NCBI RefSeq assembly: GCF_031583595.1
Contig: NZ_CP134145.1
Location: 3,472,001-3,536,000, forward strand
Source: Thalassotalea psychrophila
GTDB taxonomy: Bacteria > Pseudomonadota > Gammaproteobacteria > Enterobacterales > Alteromonadaceae
Direction: 5' to 3'
Length of the DNA stretch: 64,000 nt
Shown here: piece by piece, positions 9,079-18,305 of the stretch
Numbering within the stretch: position 1 is the stretch's first letter
Layout of the letters: every line of letters begins with the position of its first letter
Notes under the pieces: generated by a model
What the model saw: the letters and a program-made list of their open reading frames with translations, nothing else
What the model was told of the DNA's origin: nothing
Database searches by the model: none
Position numbers and translations under genes: made by a program

Positions 9079-9784
9079 TTTAGAATTCAGACGAAGACTA
9101 TATTCAGATCCGAATAGCCAAGATCAAGATATAATCGACGCCATTAATAGTGACAATAAGCGCAAAGACTTCGCTGAAGATTTAAAAACCTTAGACTCGC
9201 ACATTGCCAAGGCCTTAAGTGTTGAAGTACCTGACAACTTGGCGAACCAACTTATTCTTCGGCAGAGTTTGCATTCACATCAGCAAACTAAGAAGAAGTC
9301 GAGAGTGCATTTAGCAATGGCTGCCTCTGTTGCTTTAGCATTAGGTATTGGTGTGAGCTTTATCAACTCAAGCCCGGCCTACTCTAATGTTGCAGATTAT
9401 TCATTAGCGCATTATCACCATGAAGCGGACAGCTTTGCCAAGCAAGGCAATGCTCAATATAGCTTAGCTAGTTTTAATAATGATGTGTCTGACTTAAACG
9501 TTGGCTTTAAGGAAAAGCTAGGCAAGTTGATTTCAATTGATGATTGTTATTTTGACGGCATGGACAGCGTTCATCTAGTGTTTGAAGGTGAATTTGACAA
9601 CGTAACGGTATTTCTAGTGCCTAAGTCGACTCATTTAAAGTTTACCCAGCAATTTAGCGATGACTCCGTTGTAGGTATCACCCATCAATACCAACAAGGT
9701 GATGTCATTATAATAGGTAACAAGAACGAACCTTTGCAACAATGGCAACAAAAGATTAATGAAACCATAGAGTGGTCGATATGA
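9071..9784 (+). CDS. DUF3379 membrane protein, probable sigma-factor partner
   Basis: About 237 residues. A hydrophilic N-terminal cytosolic part of about 75 residues begins MDDLEFRRRLYSDP. It is followed by one transmembrane helix (HLAMAASVALALGIGVSFI) and a periplasmic domain of about 145 residues. This matches the DUF3379 family, found next to ECF sigma genes in Alteromonadales and Vibrionales. No zinc-binding HxxxCxxC anti-sigma motif is present, so the anti-sigma role is inferred from topology and from the 8-base overlap with the sigma gene. ATG at 9071 is chosen because of the AAGGGG ribosome-binding site at about 9058; an upstream in-frame start at 9032 lies deep inside the sigma gene. 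Confidence 0.72.
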   Translation: MDDLEFRRRLYSDPNSQDQDIIDAINSDNKRKDFAEDLKTLDSHIAKALSVEVPDNLANQLILRQSLHSHQQTKKKSRVHLAMAASVALALGIGVSFINSSPAYSNVADYSLAHYHHEADSFAKQGNAQYSLASFNNDVSDLNVGFKEKLGKLISIDDCYFDGMDSVHLVFEGEFDNVTVFLVPKSTHLKFTQQFSDDSVVGITHQYQQGDVIIIGNKNEPLQQWQQKINETIEWSI

Positions 9785-9808
9785 CTCAATACTAGTTTCG
9801 AATTGCGA

Positions 9809-9900
9809 ATACGTTACACTCCGAATACGCTACTTCGTATCTTCGAAGCGTCAGCGTATTCGAAGTAGCGAAGCTACGTATTAGAAGCATCGCGTATTCA
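9809..9900. repeat. Cluster of nested inverted repeats between convergent genes
   Basis: The octamer CGAATACG and variants recur several times. CGAATACGCT (9822-9831) pairs perfectly with AGCGTATTCG (9853-9862), with an inner CTTCG/CGAAG stem. A second small hairpin, GTAGC-GAA-GCTAC, follows. The cluster lies between the convergent ends of the DUF3379 gene and putP, so it could act as a bidirectional terminator or simply be a palindromic intergenic repeat. Confidence 0.55.
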
Positions 9901-9908
9901 TTACTTAA

Positions 9909-11396
9909 TTAAGAATGTAAAGACTCTACCTGAGCAAACGTTTGTTGAATTTCATCCTCTGGTTGCTCTGTCATTCTACTTACAACCACAATAGCAATAG
10001 CGGAAAATATAAACCCAGGCACAATTTCATAAATCCAAGCACTTAAGTTTTGACCATTAATAGTGATTGGCGCATAAATCCAAAATAGTACCGTGAAGGC
10101 ACCTACTAACATACCTGCTAGAGCACCTTGTTTATTCATACGTTTCCAATACAAACTGAGGATAACAAGTGGCCCAAATGCAGCGCCAAAACCAGCCCAG
10201 GCATTACCGACTAAGCTTAAAATAGAACTTTCCCTATCGTATGCTAGAAATACTGCAATTAAAGCGACTAGCAGCACAGACAATCTGCCAACCATAACAA
10301 GTTGCTTTTCACTGGCATCTTTATTCAAAAACACGTTATAAATATCGCCCGTTAATGAACTCGACGTCACTAGCAGTTGCGATGAAATAGTACTCATAAT
10401 TGCCGCAAGAATAGCAGCAAGAAGAAAACCAGCAATTAATGGGTGAAACAATACTTGCGACAAAAGAATAAATATAGTTTCAGGATCAGCCAAAGACGTA
10501 CTAGTTTTGTCTATATATGCAATACCAGCGAAACCAGTTGCGACAGCACCGCAAAGAGACACAATCATCCAATTCATACCTATACGACGGGCGACAGGTA
10601 AATCTTCCACTGAGCGAATAGCCATAAAACGAACAAGAATATGAGGCTGGCCGAAATATCCCAATCCCCAAGCCATAGCCGAGATTATCGCTACAGTACT
10701 AACACCACTAAACATATTAAATAAATCAGGATTTATGTTTTCGATGCTTTGCTGTACTTCAGCTAAACCACCAACATTAGATATCACCACAACAGGTACT
10801 AATACTAAGGCTATAAACATAATACAGCCCTGAACGAAGTCAGTTAGACTTACGGCTAAAAATCCGCCAAACATGGTATAACAAACCACAACGCCTGCTG
10901 TAATATAAAGGCCAAGTTCATAATTTAAAGCGAAAGAGCTTTCAAATAATTTACCGCCAGCGACAATGCCAGATGAAGTGTACAACGTAAAAAATATAAT
11001 GATGACAATTGAAGAGACTATGCGAAGCAAGCGCTTATCATCTTTAAAGCGGTTTTCAAAAAAATCAGGTAGGGTTATAGAATCATTTGCAAGTTCGGTA
11101 TATGTACGTAATCGTGGAGCTACAATTCTATAATTTGCATAAGCACCAATAATCAAGCCAATCGCTATCCACGTACTACTTAGGCCGCTGATGTACATTG
11201 CCCCTGGAACGCCCATTAAAATCCAACCACTCATATCTGAAGCACCCGCAGACAAAGCAGTAACAGAAGGGCTTAAACTGCGTCCTCCCAACATATAACC
11301 AGACACATCATCTGTGGACTTTTTAAAGGCGTATAAGCCAATTGCGATCATTACAATAAAATAAACAGCTAAAGAAAAAATAGTTCCGATGGCCAA
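9909..11396 (-). CDS. putP: Sodium/proline symporter PutP
   Basis: 495-residue sodium:solute symporter (SSS) family protein, close to E. coli PutP in length. It imports proline with sodium across the inner membrane. Multiple hydrophobic helices run through the whole sequence. Family features include SAGASDMSGWILMGVPGA in the second helix region, the GYFGQPHILVRFMAIRS stretch typical of PutP, and FLLAAILAAIMSTISSQLLV near the sodium site. The start at 11396 gives a normal N-terminus entering helix 1. No putA is adjacent in this window. The convergent repeat cluster lies just past its stop. Confidence 0.93.
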   Translation of the reverse strand: MAIGTIFSLAVYFIVMIAIGLYAFKKSTDDVSGYMLGGRSLSPSVTALSAGASDMSGWILMGVPGAMYISGLSSTWIAIGLIIGAYANYRIVAPRLRTYTELANDSITLPDFFENRFKDDKRLLRIVSSIVIIIFFTLYTSSGIVAGGKLFESSFALNYELGLYITAGVVVCYTMFGGFLAVSLTDFVQGCIMFIALVLVPVVVISNVGGLAEVQQSIENINPDLFNMFSGVSTVAIISAMAWGLGYFGQPHILVRFMAIRSVEDLPVARRIGMNWMIVSLCGAVATGFAGIAYIDKTSTSLADPETIFILLSQVLFHPLIAGFLLAAILAAIMSTISSQLLVTSSSLTGDIYNVFLNKDASEKQLVMVGRLSVLLVALIAVFLAYDRESSILSLVGNAWAGFGAAFGPLVILSLYWKRMNKQGALAGMLVGAFTVLFWIYAPITINGQNLSAWIYEIVPGFIFSAIAIVVVSRMTEQPEDEIQQTFAQVESLHS

Positions 11397-11748
11397 ATTA
11401 GACTCCTAAGTATTAAAACTGACTTTCTTAAGTATATACCATGATAAATTTCATTTATTGAAAGCCAATAAAAATGGAATTTACACACAGTTGCGTAAGA
11501 AAAATATGCCTTATGATAAATCTAAACGATGTTTAATTACTATATTTTTGCGTGTTATTTTTTATTAACAATTTGTTTTGATTGAATTAATAGAGTTATT
11601 ACATTAAAAGAGCTCAATATATGCAAACTTAAAAGCCTTTCATAGAGAATCTTTTAACTATTTATTTCTTTTTTATATGGTAACGTAGTAAATGAGTTTT
11701 ATCTTTTAATGAGATTTTAATCAGGCGCACTAAGGTATTTGGCTTCAA
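11397..11748. other. Divergent intergenic region between putP and the EAL gene
   Basis: A 352-base very AT-rich spacer that must hold promoters for both divergent genes. I see no convincing operator palindrome, riboswitch or small gene in it. Confidence 0.4.
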
Positions 11749-12426
11749 ATGCAATTAAATAAAACATTATCAATACAAGAAAAGCAGACAGAGTATGATG
11801 TATTGCAAGGCTATGCTGCTAGGCAATCAATTGTTGATAAAGATAATAATATTTTTGCTTATGAATTGCTGTTTAGAGACAGTTTAATTAATGTTTTTCC
11901 AAGCATAGACGCCGATTTAGCAACTGTACAACTTATTCAAACCACACTCGAAAGCCGACAAAGTAAAACCTTCACTAATCAAAAACCAGCCTTTATCAAT
12001 TTCACCTTAGAAACTCTACAAAAAGGCTACCCCCAGCAGTTTGATATTGAGCATGTTATTGTTGAGATCTTAGAAACTGAAAAGCCTTGTACTGAGCTAT
12101 TAAGCATTTGCCAAGACTTGCATGAAAAAGGCTATTGCATTGCCTTAGATGATTTTGTTCATCACCAGCAATGGCATGATTTTTTTCCTTTCATAAAGAT
12201 TATAAAAGTAGATTTCAGACAAAGCACTATTGAAGAGATAATTGAGCTAATTGAACATCTTGCTGACTTCCCACATATTCAACTACTGGCAGAAAAAGTT
12301 GAAAATCAACAAGAATACAACCAAGCGCTAAACTTAGGTTTTGACTTTTTCCAAGGTTACTTTTTTGACAAACCTGAAGTGATTAAGTCTAACCCTAACG
12401 GTAAGTTAGACTTGTCATTCGCATAA
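11749..12426 (+). CDS. Degenerate EAL domain protein (no HDOD domain)
   Basis: 225-residue EAL-fold protein. EAL domains degrade cyclic di-GMP, but key positions here are altered. The EAL signature is YELLFR, the metal-binding strand reads IVEILETE, the usual DDFG is DDFVHH, and the IKID strand reads IKIIKVDF. AEKVE and FFQGYFFDKP match the fold's C-terminal motifs. The N-terminus ARQSIVDKDNNIFAYELLFRDS is typical of EAL-HDOD signalling proteins (YuxH/CdgJ type), but the gene stops right after the EAL domain. It is probably a catalytically inactive or weak c-di-GMP-related regulator. It is monocistronic. Confidence 0.75.
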   Translation: MQLNKTLSIQEKQTEYDVLQGYAARQSIVDKDNNIFAYELLFRDSLINVFPSIDADLATVQLIQTTLESRQSKTFTNQKPAFINFTLETLQKGYPQQFDIEHVIVEILETEKPCTELLSICQDLHEKGYCIALDDFVHHQQWHDFFPFIKIIKVDFRQSTIEEIIELIEHLADFPHIQLLAEKVENQQEYNQALNLGFDFFQGYFFDKPEVIKSNPNGKLDLSFA

Positions 12427-12455
12427 GACTGCAACTCTGAACTCAATGATAAAAT

Positions 12456-12520
12456 GTCGTCTTTCTAGAGAACGACTGCATGGATGTAGAAGGTAGAGCG
12501 ACGCAGGATGCCAAAGCCGA
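12456..12520. repeat. REP-like intergenic sequence
   Basis: GTCGT (12456-12460) and ACGAC (12472-12476) flank a TTCTAGAGAA core containing the palindrome TCTAGA. The sequence that follows, with GGTAGAGCGACGCAGGATGCC, is more GC-rich than its surroundings. It lies between convergent genes and resembles dispersed extragenic palindromes. Confidence 0.4.
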
Positions 12521-12529
12521 AACCAGAAT

Positions 12530-14173
12530 CTACTTACGCTTGTCTAAATACTTGGCAATTAACCCTTGAGTAGAAGTAGATAATGCATCATTACTTTCTC
12601 CGCCCATTACCGCTAATATCGACGTCCCTAACTGCTTGCCAAGTTCAACCCCCCATTGGTCAAAAGAGTTAAGCTCCCACATAACGCCTTGAACAAAAAT
12701 TTTATGCTCGTATAGTGCTAAAAACGCCCCTAAAACTTTCGGCGTTAAGTGTTCAAATACGATAGTATTTGAAGGTGAGTTACCAGGCATAACCTTATGT
12801 GGAGCTAATCGTTCAACATCTTGAACCGACAAGCCTTGTTCAGTCAGTTCAGCTTTAGCTTGCTCTAAAGTTTTACCAACCATTAATGCTTCACTTTGAG
12901 CAAAGCAATTAGCTACTAACATAGTATGATGATGGTGATAATCACTATTTGATGTTAGTGAAACAATAAAATCAGCAGGAATTATTTCATTACTTTGATG
13001 CATCAACTGCATAAACGCGTGCTGGCCATTAGTACCTTCTTGACCAAAGACAATTGGCGCTGTGGTTAATTCAACCTCATTGCCTTGATGATTCACTCGC
13101 TTACCATTACTTTCCATATCTACTTGTTGTAAATAGCCAGGAAAGGCACGTAAAGAATGGTCGTAAGGTAAAACAGCCAAAGAATTATAGCCAAGAAAAC
13201 TTGAATTCCAAATACCAATGAGCGCCATTAATACCGGCATATTTTCAGCAAAAGGCGCCTGTTGAAAATGCTCGTCCATTTGATAAGCACCAGCGCGCAT
13301 TTGCTCAAAGTTTTCATAACCTATGGCAATCGCTAATGGTAAGCCAACCGCTGACCATAAAGAGAAACGACCACCAACCCAATCCCACATAGGTAAAATA
13401 TTACATTCTTTCACCCCAAATTCTTTTGCTTTAATTATGTTAGAGCTAACCGCGACGAAGTGATCAGAAATATCATAATTAGAAAGATAACTGGTAAGCC
13501 AGTTTTTAGCACTTTGTGCATTTAATAGAGTTTCTTGGGTGGAGAAGGTTTTTGAAATTATAACAATGAGCGTAGTTTCAGGGTTTAATAATGCTAATTT
13601 TTCAGCTACAGCACTACCATCAATATTCGCTAAATAGTGCACTTTTACACTTTGTTGATGAAATGGTTTCAATGATTCCTGCGCCACTTTCGCACCGTAA
13701 TAAGAGCCGCCAATACCTATGGCAACAACATCGTGGATCGCTTTACCAGTACAACCTAAATACTCACCTTTATGAAGTTGTGAACACAGCTCGCGCATTT
13801 GCTGATTAGCATTAACTATTTCATTAGCGACTTGCTCACCAAGCACTTCAATTTGCTTTGATTGTGGGGCACGTAAAATACTGTGTAGAACCGCTCGTCC
13901 TTCTGTATGATTTATCTTCGCACCACTAAACATATCAGTAATGGCATTGCTTAACTTTATATCATCAGCCCAACTAACTAATGAATTAATAACATCACCA
14001 TCAATATTTTGTTTTGAGTAATCCAGAAATATATTGCAAGCAGTCAATGATGATTGCTCGAATCGCTTTGAATTTTGTTCAAACAAACTTAATATCGAAT
14101 TACACTGAAACTGTTTGGCACTATCATGCAATTTTGAAATGGATGCAGAATTCTTTTGATGTTTTGTAAACAC
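12530..14173 (-). CDS. pgi: Glucose-6-phosphate isomerase
   Basis: 547 residues, essentially the length of E. coli Pgi (549). It interconverts glucose-6-phosphate and fructose-6-phosphate in the cytosol. The sequence shows the SIS-fold phosphate-binding region GIGGSYYGAKVAQESL, the catalytic-glutamate segment FGQEGTNGQHAFMQ, the histidine region SDYHHHHTML and the lysine region ELGKQLGTSIL near the C-terminus. It is the last gene of a minus-strand group with galE and the DHH gene. It supplies fructose-6-phosphate and so feeds GDP-mannose synthesis used by the nearby polysaccharide genes. Confidence 0.96.
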   Translation of the reverse strand: MFTKHQKNSASISKLHDSAKQFQCNSILSLFEQNSKRFEQSSLTACNIFLDYSKQNIDGDVINSLVSWADDIKLSNAITDMFSGAKINHTEGRAVLHSILRAPQSKQIEVLGEQVANEIVNANQQMRELCSQLHKGEYLGCTGKAIHDVVAIGIGGSYYGAKVAQESLKPFHQQSVKVHYLANIDGSAVAEKLALLNPETTLIVIISKTFSTQETLLNAQSAKNWLTSYLSNYDISDHFVAVSSNIIKAKEFGVKECNILPMWDWVGGRFSLWSAVGLPLAIAIGYENFEQMRAGAYQMDEHFQQAPFAENMPVLMALIGIWNSSFLGYNSLAVLPYDHSLRAFPGYLQQVDMESNGKRVNHQGNEVELTTAPIVFGQEGTNGQHAFMQLMHQSNEIIPADFIVSLTSNSDYHHHHTMLVANCFAQSEALMVGKTLEQAKAELTEQGLSVQDVERLAPHKVMPGNSPSNTIVFEHLTPKVLGAFLALYEHKIFVQGVMWELNSFDQWGVELGKQLGTSILAVMGGESNDALSTSTQGLIAKYLDKRK

Positions 14174-14212
14174 GCATGTTCCTTAAGGTGTTAATCGTTT
14201 AGCTTTGAAAAT

Positions 14213-15223
14213 TTACTCAAAACCATTAGGATTATCTGATTGCCAACGCCATGTATCGATGATCATATCATCTAACCCTAGCTCAGCTTGCCAACCTAGC
14301 AATTCATTAGCTAATTTTGCTTCGGCAAATACCGTAGCTATATCACCAGGACGACGAGGGCTAATATTAAATGGAATATCAACACCACTGACTTCTTTAA
14401 ATTTATCGACAATTTGCAATACCGAAGTACCGTTACCTGTACCAATATTGATTGCGGTACAACCTGAAAGTTTATCTAAAGCATCAACCGCTTTTACATG
14501 TGCATTAGCTAAATCAACCACGTGGATATAATCTCGAACTCCAGTGCCATCAACAGTTTCGTAATCATCACCAAATACATTCAACTCCTTTAAACGCCCT
14601 ACCGCAACTTGTGATACAAACGGGAGGAGGTTATTTGGAATGCCGTTAGGGTTTTCACCAATAAGCCCTGATTTATGAGCACCAATAGGATTAAAGTAAC
14701 GTAGAGAAATAATAGACCAGTCAGGATCGCTTTTCGCTAAATCAAACAATATATGTTCGACCATTAGTTTGGTTTGACCATAAGGATTGGTAGCTGACGT
14801 TGGCATAGTTTCAACTAATGGAGAAACATTGTTTTCACCATATACGGTAGCTGAAGAGCTGAACACTAAGTTTTTAACATTAAACTCGCCCATAACTTCT
14901 AGCAAAGTAACGGTGCCAGACATATTGTTATGGTAATAACTTAAAGGAATTTGCGTAGACTCACCAACGGCTTTTAAGCCCGCAAAGTGTATTACTGCTG
15001 TAATATCATGTTCTGAAAAAACTTCACGCATAGCGTCTTTATCACATATATCTGCTTCAATAAATACAGGCTTAACACCAGTTATTTGTTCAATACGCGC
15101 TAATGATTTAGTTGAAGAATTAGCAAGATTATCAACAATAACCACTTCTTGCCCAACTGAAAACAACTCAACAACCGTATGGCTGCCAATGTAACCGGTA
15201 CCACCGGTAATTAATAAACTCAT
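14213..15223 (-). CDS. galE: UDP-glucose 4-epimerase
   Basis: 336-residue extended short-chain dehydrogenase that interconverts UDP-glucose and UDP-galactose with bound NAD. Visible are the Rossmann motif GGTGYIGSHT at residues 7-16, the serine region FSSSATVYG, the catalytic YGQTK (YxxxK), and the GalE-typical RYFNPIGAHKSGLIGENP. It lies 39 bases upstream of pgi on the same strand. A perfect hairpin occupies the 91-base gap on its 5' side. UDP-galactose made here could serve the capsule locus. Confidence 0.96.
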   Translation of the reverse strand: MSLLITGGTGYIGSHTVVELFSVGQEVVIVDNLANSSTKSLARIEQITGVKPVFIEADICDKDAMREVFSEHDITAVIHFAGLKAVGESTQIPLSYYHNNMSGTVTLLEVMGEFNVKNLVFSSSATVYGENNVSPLVETMPTSATNPYGQTKLMVEHILFDLAKSDPDWSIISLRYFNPIGAHKSGLIGENPNGIPNNLLPFVSQVAVGRLKELNVFGDDYETVDGTGVRDYIHVVDLANAHVKAVDALDKLSGCTAINIGTGNGTSVLQIVDKFKEVSGVDIPFNISPRRPGDIATVFAEAKLANELLGWQAELGLDDMIIDTWRWQSDNPNGFE

Positions 15224-15237
15224 AATCTTTCTCGTCT

Positions 15238-15255
15238 TACTGGCGAAGGCCAGTA
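15238..15255. repeat. Perfect small hairpin upstream of galE
   Basis: TACTGGC - GAAG - GCCAGTA, a 7-base stem with a 4-base loop, in the 5' region of galE on the minus strand. There is no T-run, so it is more likely an RNA stability or processing hairpin than a terminator. Confidence 0.5.
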
Positions 15256-15265
15256 TCTATAAACA

Positions 15266-15290
15266 GTCATCCCGTTGAAGTACGGGATAC
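15266..15290. repeat. REP-like palindrome, ATCCCGT/ACGGGAT family
   Basis: ATCCCGT (15269-15275) pairs with ACGGGAT (15282-15288) within GTCATCCCGTTGAAGTACGG. The same family occurs at 63273-63299, after the POT transporter gene. Confidence 0.55.
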
Positions 15291-15314
15291 CACTTCCTGA
15301 ACTCGTTTAAGGAT

Positions 15315-16271
15315 CTAATCATAATAATTTTGCAACACAGAAATAAACGTCTCAATTTGCTCTTCTGGTAACGCATTAATACCAGCAGCACCTGCCCGAC
15401 CACCACCAGTCGGAAACTGAATACACACCTCATCAGCGCCCTGCTTATTATTTAAAGGCGCACGAACACTAACCGTATAGCTACCATCTAAATTGCGTGT
15501 TAATACACCATGAGCTTTATCTGGTGCTGTATTAGCCAAATCATTACCAAACACACCACTAACTCGTCGAGACCAGGCAGCATCTTCTAAGCAAACCACT
15601 TTGCAGATATTATTTTCAAACAAAACTTCGGCAGTTTGAGCCATATTCATATCTTGCTCATAAGCAGATTCCAAATCATAAAAAAGCGATGATTTATTAG
15701 AAAACAAATTTTCTGGATGCTCATAGCCTAATAGCTTCTGGTATAAATCGGCTGGGTGGTAATGCAGATCATCTGTAGTACGACCATAACCGTTATAATT
15801 TACATAGGTACCTAAAGCTTCAAGTTGATTAGCTAATGGGCTGCCAACGCCATTAAGAACACAATGATTAGCAGCAACCGTTTTAAGGTTATCACCATAA
15901 GCCGCTGCAATAGCCCATAAATGATGTTTGCCCTTTAAATAATCATTCACCAATAAACTAGTACAAACATCTGGCGATGTATTGACTAAAGACGTTAATA
16001 AAGGAGATTCAGGCACATCGCCTGTTCGGTGATGATCAACATAAAATACAGGTACATCGTTTGCTAATAAATTTGTCAATGCTTGAGTGTTCTTTTCCAT
16101 TGAAACATCAAGAATGGTTGCACTTATTGCAAGTTCAACATCAACTTGTTGTACTAACGAAATATCTCTTTTAACTCCAGTTATAAGCGTTGAAACTTTC
16201 GGTTCGGCTAAACGTAATTGTAATAAAGCTAATATTCCGTCGGCGTCGCCGTTGAAAACATCGAAGTGCAT
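15315..16271 (-). CDS. DHH family phosphoesterase-like protein
   Basis: 318 residues with the DHH superfamily motif order: FNGDADGILAL near the start, ILDVS, FYVDHHRTGD containing the DHH triad, and a C-terminal FPTGGGRAGAAGIN substrate-binding GGG loop of the DHHA1 type. DHH proteins hydrolyse phosphodiester or phosphate bonds in oligonucleotides, cyclic nucleotides or polyphosphate. The residues needed for metal binding appear intact, but the substrate cannot be assigned. It is the first gene of the minus-strand group leading to galE and pgi. It starts with an aspartate-rich N-terminus, no signal peptide is seen, and it should be cytosolic. Confidence 0.78.
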   Translation of the reverse strand: MHFDVFNGDADGILALLQLRLAEPKVSTLITGVKRDISLVQQVDVELAISATILDVSMEKNTQALTNLLANDVPVFYVDHHRTGDVPESPLLTSLVNTSPDVCTSLLVNDYLKGKHHLWAIAAAYGDNLKTVAANHCVLNGVGSPLANQLEALGTYVNYNGYGRTTDDLHYHPADLYQKLLGYEHPENLFSNKSSLFYDLESAYEQDMNMAQTAEVLFENNICKVVCLEDAAWSRRVSGVFGNDLANTAPDKAHGVLTRNLDGSYTVSVRAPLNNKQGADEVCIQFPTGGGRAGAAGINALPEEQIETFISVLQNYYD

Positions 16272-16483
16272 GTTGTTAATCTTTAATTTGATAGATAATG
16301 GCTAAGTATAATAGCAAAGAAAGGATAAGATCAGCATAAAAAATGTTTAAATTGCATTAAAAACAGTCTATATAGGGAGCCAACAAATTAAATAGTGATA
16401 AAAATTAACTATCTGCTCCTATCTCCCTAAAAAGATGTATAATTTATAGATTACTATCAGCTAGTTACTTTTCATAGGTTGTT

Positions 16484-17353
16484 TTGACTCTTACTAAATT
16501 AAACCCTTTAATTGCAGTAGCAATGTCCGTTTATAAAAACGATAATCCTTCCTTTCTTATAGGAAGTATCGAAAGTGTCCTTTCACAAACATATCAAAAT
16601 TTTATTTTCTTTATTGTGATTGATGGTCCTATATCCAAAACGTTACAAGATATACTGGATAAATACGAAAATGAAATAAAAATAGAAATTAGTATAAATA
16701 ACAAAAATGAAGGTTTAGCATTTTCACTTAATAAAATTATTAATACGATTATTGGCAGTGAATCTACTAAGCCTGAATTATTGTTTCGCATGGACGCTGA
16801 TGACATTTGTGCAAAAGACCGCTTTCAAAAACAAGTGGATTTTTTAGTCAACAACCCTGAGGTTTCAGTTCTTGGCTCTGATTGTTATGAGATTAATGAA
16901 AATGGTAAAGTTATAGGCAAACGCCTTATGCCTTTACACCATAAAAAAATAATAATAAAAATGCCACGCCATTGCCCAATGAATCATCCTACAGTTGCAC
17001 TTCGCCTCTCTATTTTTGAAAATGGTTTTCGTTATCGTAGTGAACTCATGAACACTCAAGATTACTACCTGTGGATTGAACTTGCCGCAGCAGGTTATAA
17101 ATTCAGAAATTTGCCAAATAAGTTATTATATTTTCGACGAAGTAATAACTTTTACCAGCGTAGAGGAATGGAAAAAGCAATTAATGATCATGAAGCTAGA
17201 AAATTAGCTAGAGAAAGTTTAAATTTAAATACATCTTTGAATTTTATCTATGCACACACTGTTTTTATTATACGAAGGTCTCCACCTTTTTTAATAAAAT
17301 TTGCTTACATGTTCCTTGAACTTAAAAGAAAAATTCAGCGTTTGATATCATGA
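16484..17353 (+). CDS. Family 2 glycosyltransferase
   Basis: 289-residue GT-A fold (GT2) enzyme, probably adding a sugar from a nucleotide donor during polysaccharide assembly. The nucleotide-binding strand IAVAMSVYKNDNP is followed by SIESVLSQTYQNF, the DxD-type metal motif LFRMDADDICAKDRF, and the acceptor region QDYYLWIELAAAGYKFRNLP. A TTG start at 16484 is chosen because the first ATG (16523) would cut the first beta strand; an AGG lies 6 bases before the TTG. Its stop overlaps the next gene by 4 bases (ATGA), so the two GT2 genes are an operon. They run opposite to the main capsule locus. Confidence 0.85.
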   Translation: MTLTKLNPLIAVAMSVYKNDNPSFLIGSIESVLSQTYQNFIFFIVIDGPISKTLQDILDKYENEIKIEISINNKNEGLAFSLNKIINTIIGSESTKPELLFRMDADDICAKDRFQKQVDFLVNNPEVSVLGSDCYEINENGKVIGKRLMPLHHKKIIIKMPRHCPMNHPTVALRLSIFENGFRYRSELMNTQDYYLWIELAAAGYKFRNLPNKLLYFRRSNNFYQRRGMEKAINDHEARKLARESLNLNTSLNFIYAHTVFIIRRSPPFLIKFAYMFLELKRKIQRLIS

Positions 17354-18216
17354 AAAATATTGCAGCAGTAATTATTTTATATCACCCAAAGATTTTGGAG
17401 GTTGAGAAAAACATCTCACTTTTAGCTTCTCAAGTATCCCATTGCTTTATTGTGGATAATTCGGTACCAAAGACTGAACAATTAATGCTTCCAGATAATG
17501 CCACGTTAATAAGTTTAGGTGAAAATGTAGGAATTGCTAAAGCGCAAAATATTGGATTAAAAAAAGCCCAAGAACAAAATGCTGATTTTACAGTTCTGTT
17601 TGATCAAGATTCACAAGTTACCAAAAGTATAGTAATTGACTTACACAAGTCATATTATCTTGAAGCTGCAAAGACACATAAAGTCATCGCAGTTGGACCA
17701 AGACCATTCGACATTTTCACTCAAAAAATAATGATTCCATCAGTGCAAAAGGAGCACGCCTCATTATCTGAACTAACGATTTGTAGTCAGATAATTGCAT
17801 CTGGAAAAATGATTAAAATGGAATACTTAGATGAAGTTGGTTTATTTTTAGAAGAGTTATTTATTGATGGTGTTGATCATGAATGGTGCTGGCGTGCAAA
17901 AGTTAAGGGTTTCTCTGTAGCGATTAATGAAAGCGTTATCATGAATCACCAATTAGGTGATGCTAGAGGACGATTTTTAGGAATAACCTATAAAATAGGT
18001 TCTCCAATACGTTTGTTTTATCAATTTAGAAATATTCTAATTTTAAGTAGGCGCGATTACGTGCCTACTTATTGGAAGCTAAGGAACTTAATTTCCATTC
18101 CTGTTCGTTTTGTTATATTTTCAATTAGAGGTCCAAACAGATCAAAACGCATTAGATTTATGTTACGAGGAATTTTTAAAGGTATACTTTATAACTCAAA
18201 GACAATTAATAACTGA
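17350..18216 (+). CDS. Rhamnosyltransferase-like GT2
   Basis: 288-residue GT2 protein of the RfbF/RfbN-like subfamily, which usually transfers L-rhamnose from dTDP-rhamnose. The N-terminus AAVIILYHPK, the FIVDNS strand, the metal motif LFDQDSQVTK and the DGVDHEWCWRAKVKGFSVAIN segment all fit. A complete dTDP-rhamnose pathway exists at 51.3-54.8 kb, supporting the donor assignment. It is translationally coupled to the preceding GT2 gene. The C-terminal 50 residues (YVPTYWKLRNLISIPVR onward) are closely matched by an orphan fragment at 23213-23377, implying an earlier duplicate copy. Confidence 0.8.
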   Translation: MKNIAAVIILYHPKILEVEKNISLLASQVSHCFIVDNSVPKTEQLMLPDNATLISLGENVGIAKAQNIGLKKAQEQNADFTVLFDQDSQVTKSIVIDLHKSYYLEAAKTHKVIAVGPRPFDIFTQKIMIPSVQKEHASLSELTICSQIIASGKMIKMEYLDEVGLFLEELFIDGVDHEWCWRAKVKGFSVAINESVIMNHQLGDARGRFLGITYKIGSPIRLFYQFRNILILSRRDYVPTYWKLRNLISIPVRFVIFSIRGPNRSKRIRFMLRGIFKGILYNSKTINN

Positions 18217-18305
18217 TAGTAATATGTTTTAAAACCACAATTTAGTTTTTATTTGAAGTGTAGAGTAGTAATACTTTTATACTAAAATTGTTCATAGGTA
18301 ATTTT

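Noticed and set aside
9071..9784. DUF3379 protein as a classical zinc-binding anti-sigma factor
   Set aside because: No HxxxCxxC motif is present, so only the looser sigma-partner call was kept.
15238..15255. Hairpin upstream of galE considered a terminator for the DHH gene
   Set aside because: The stem is followed by no T-run on either strand.
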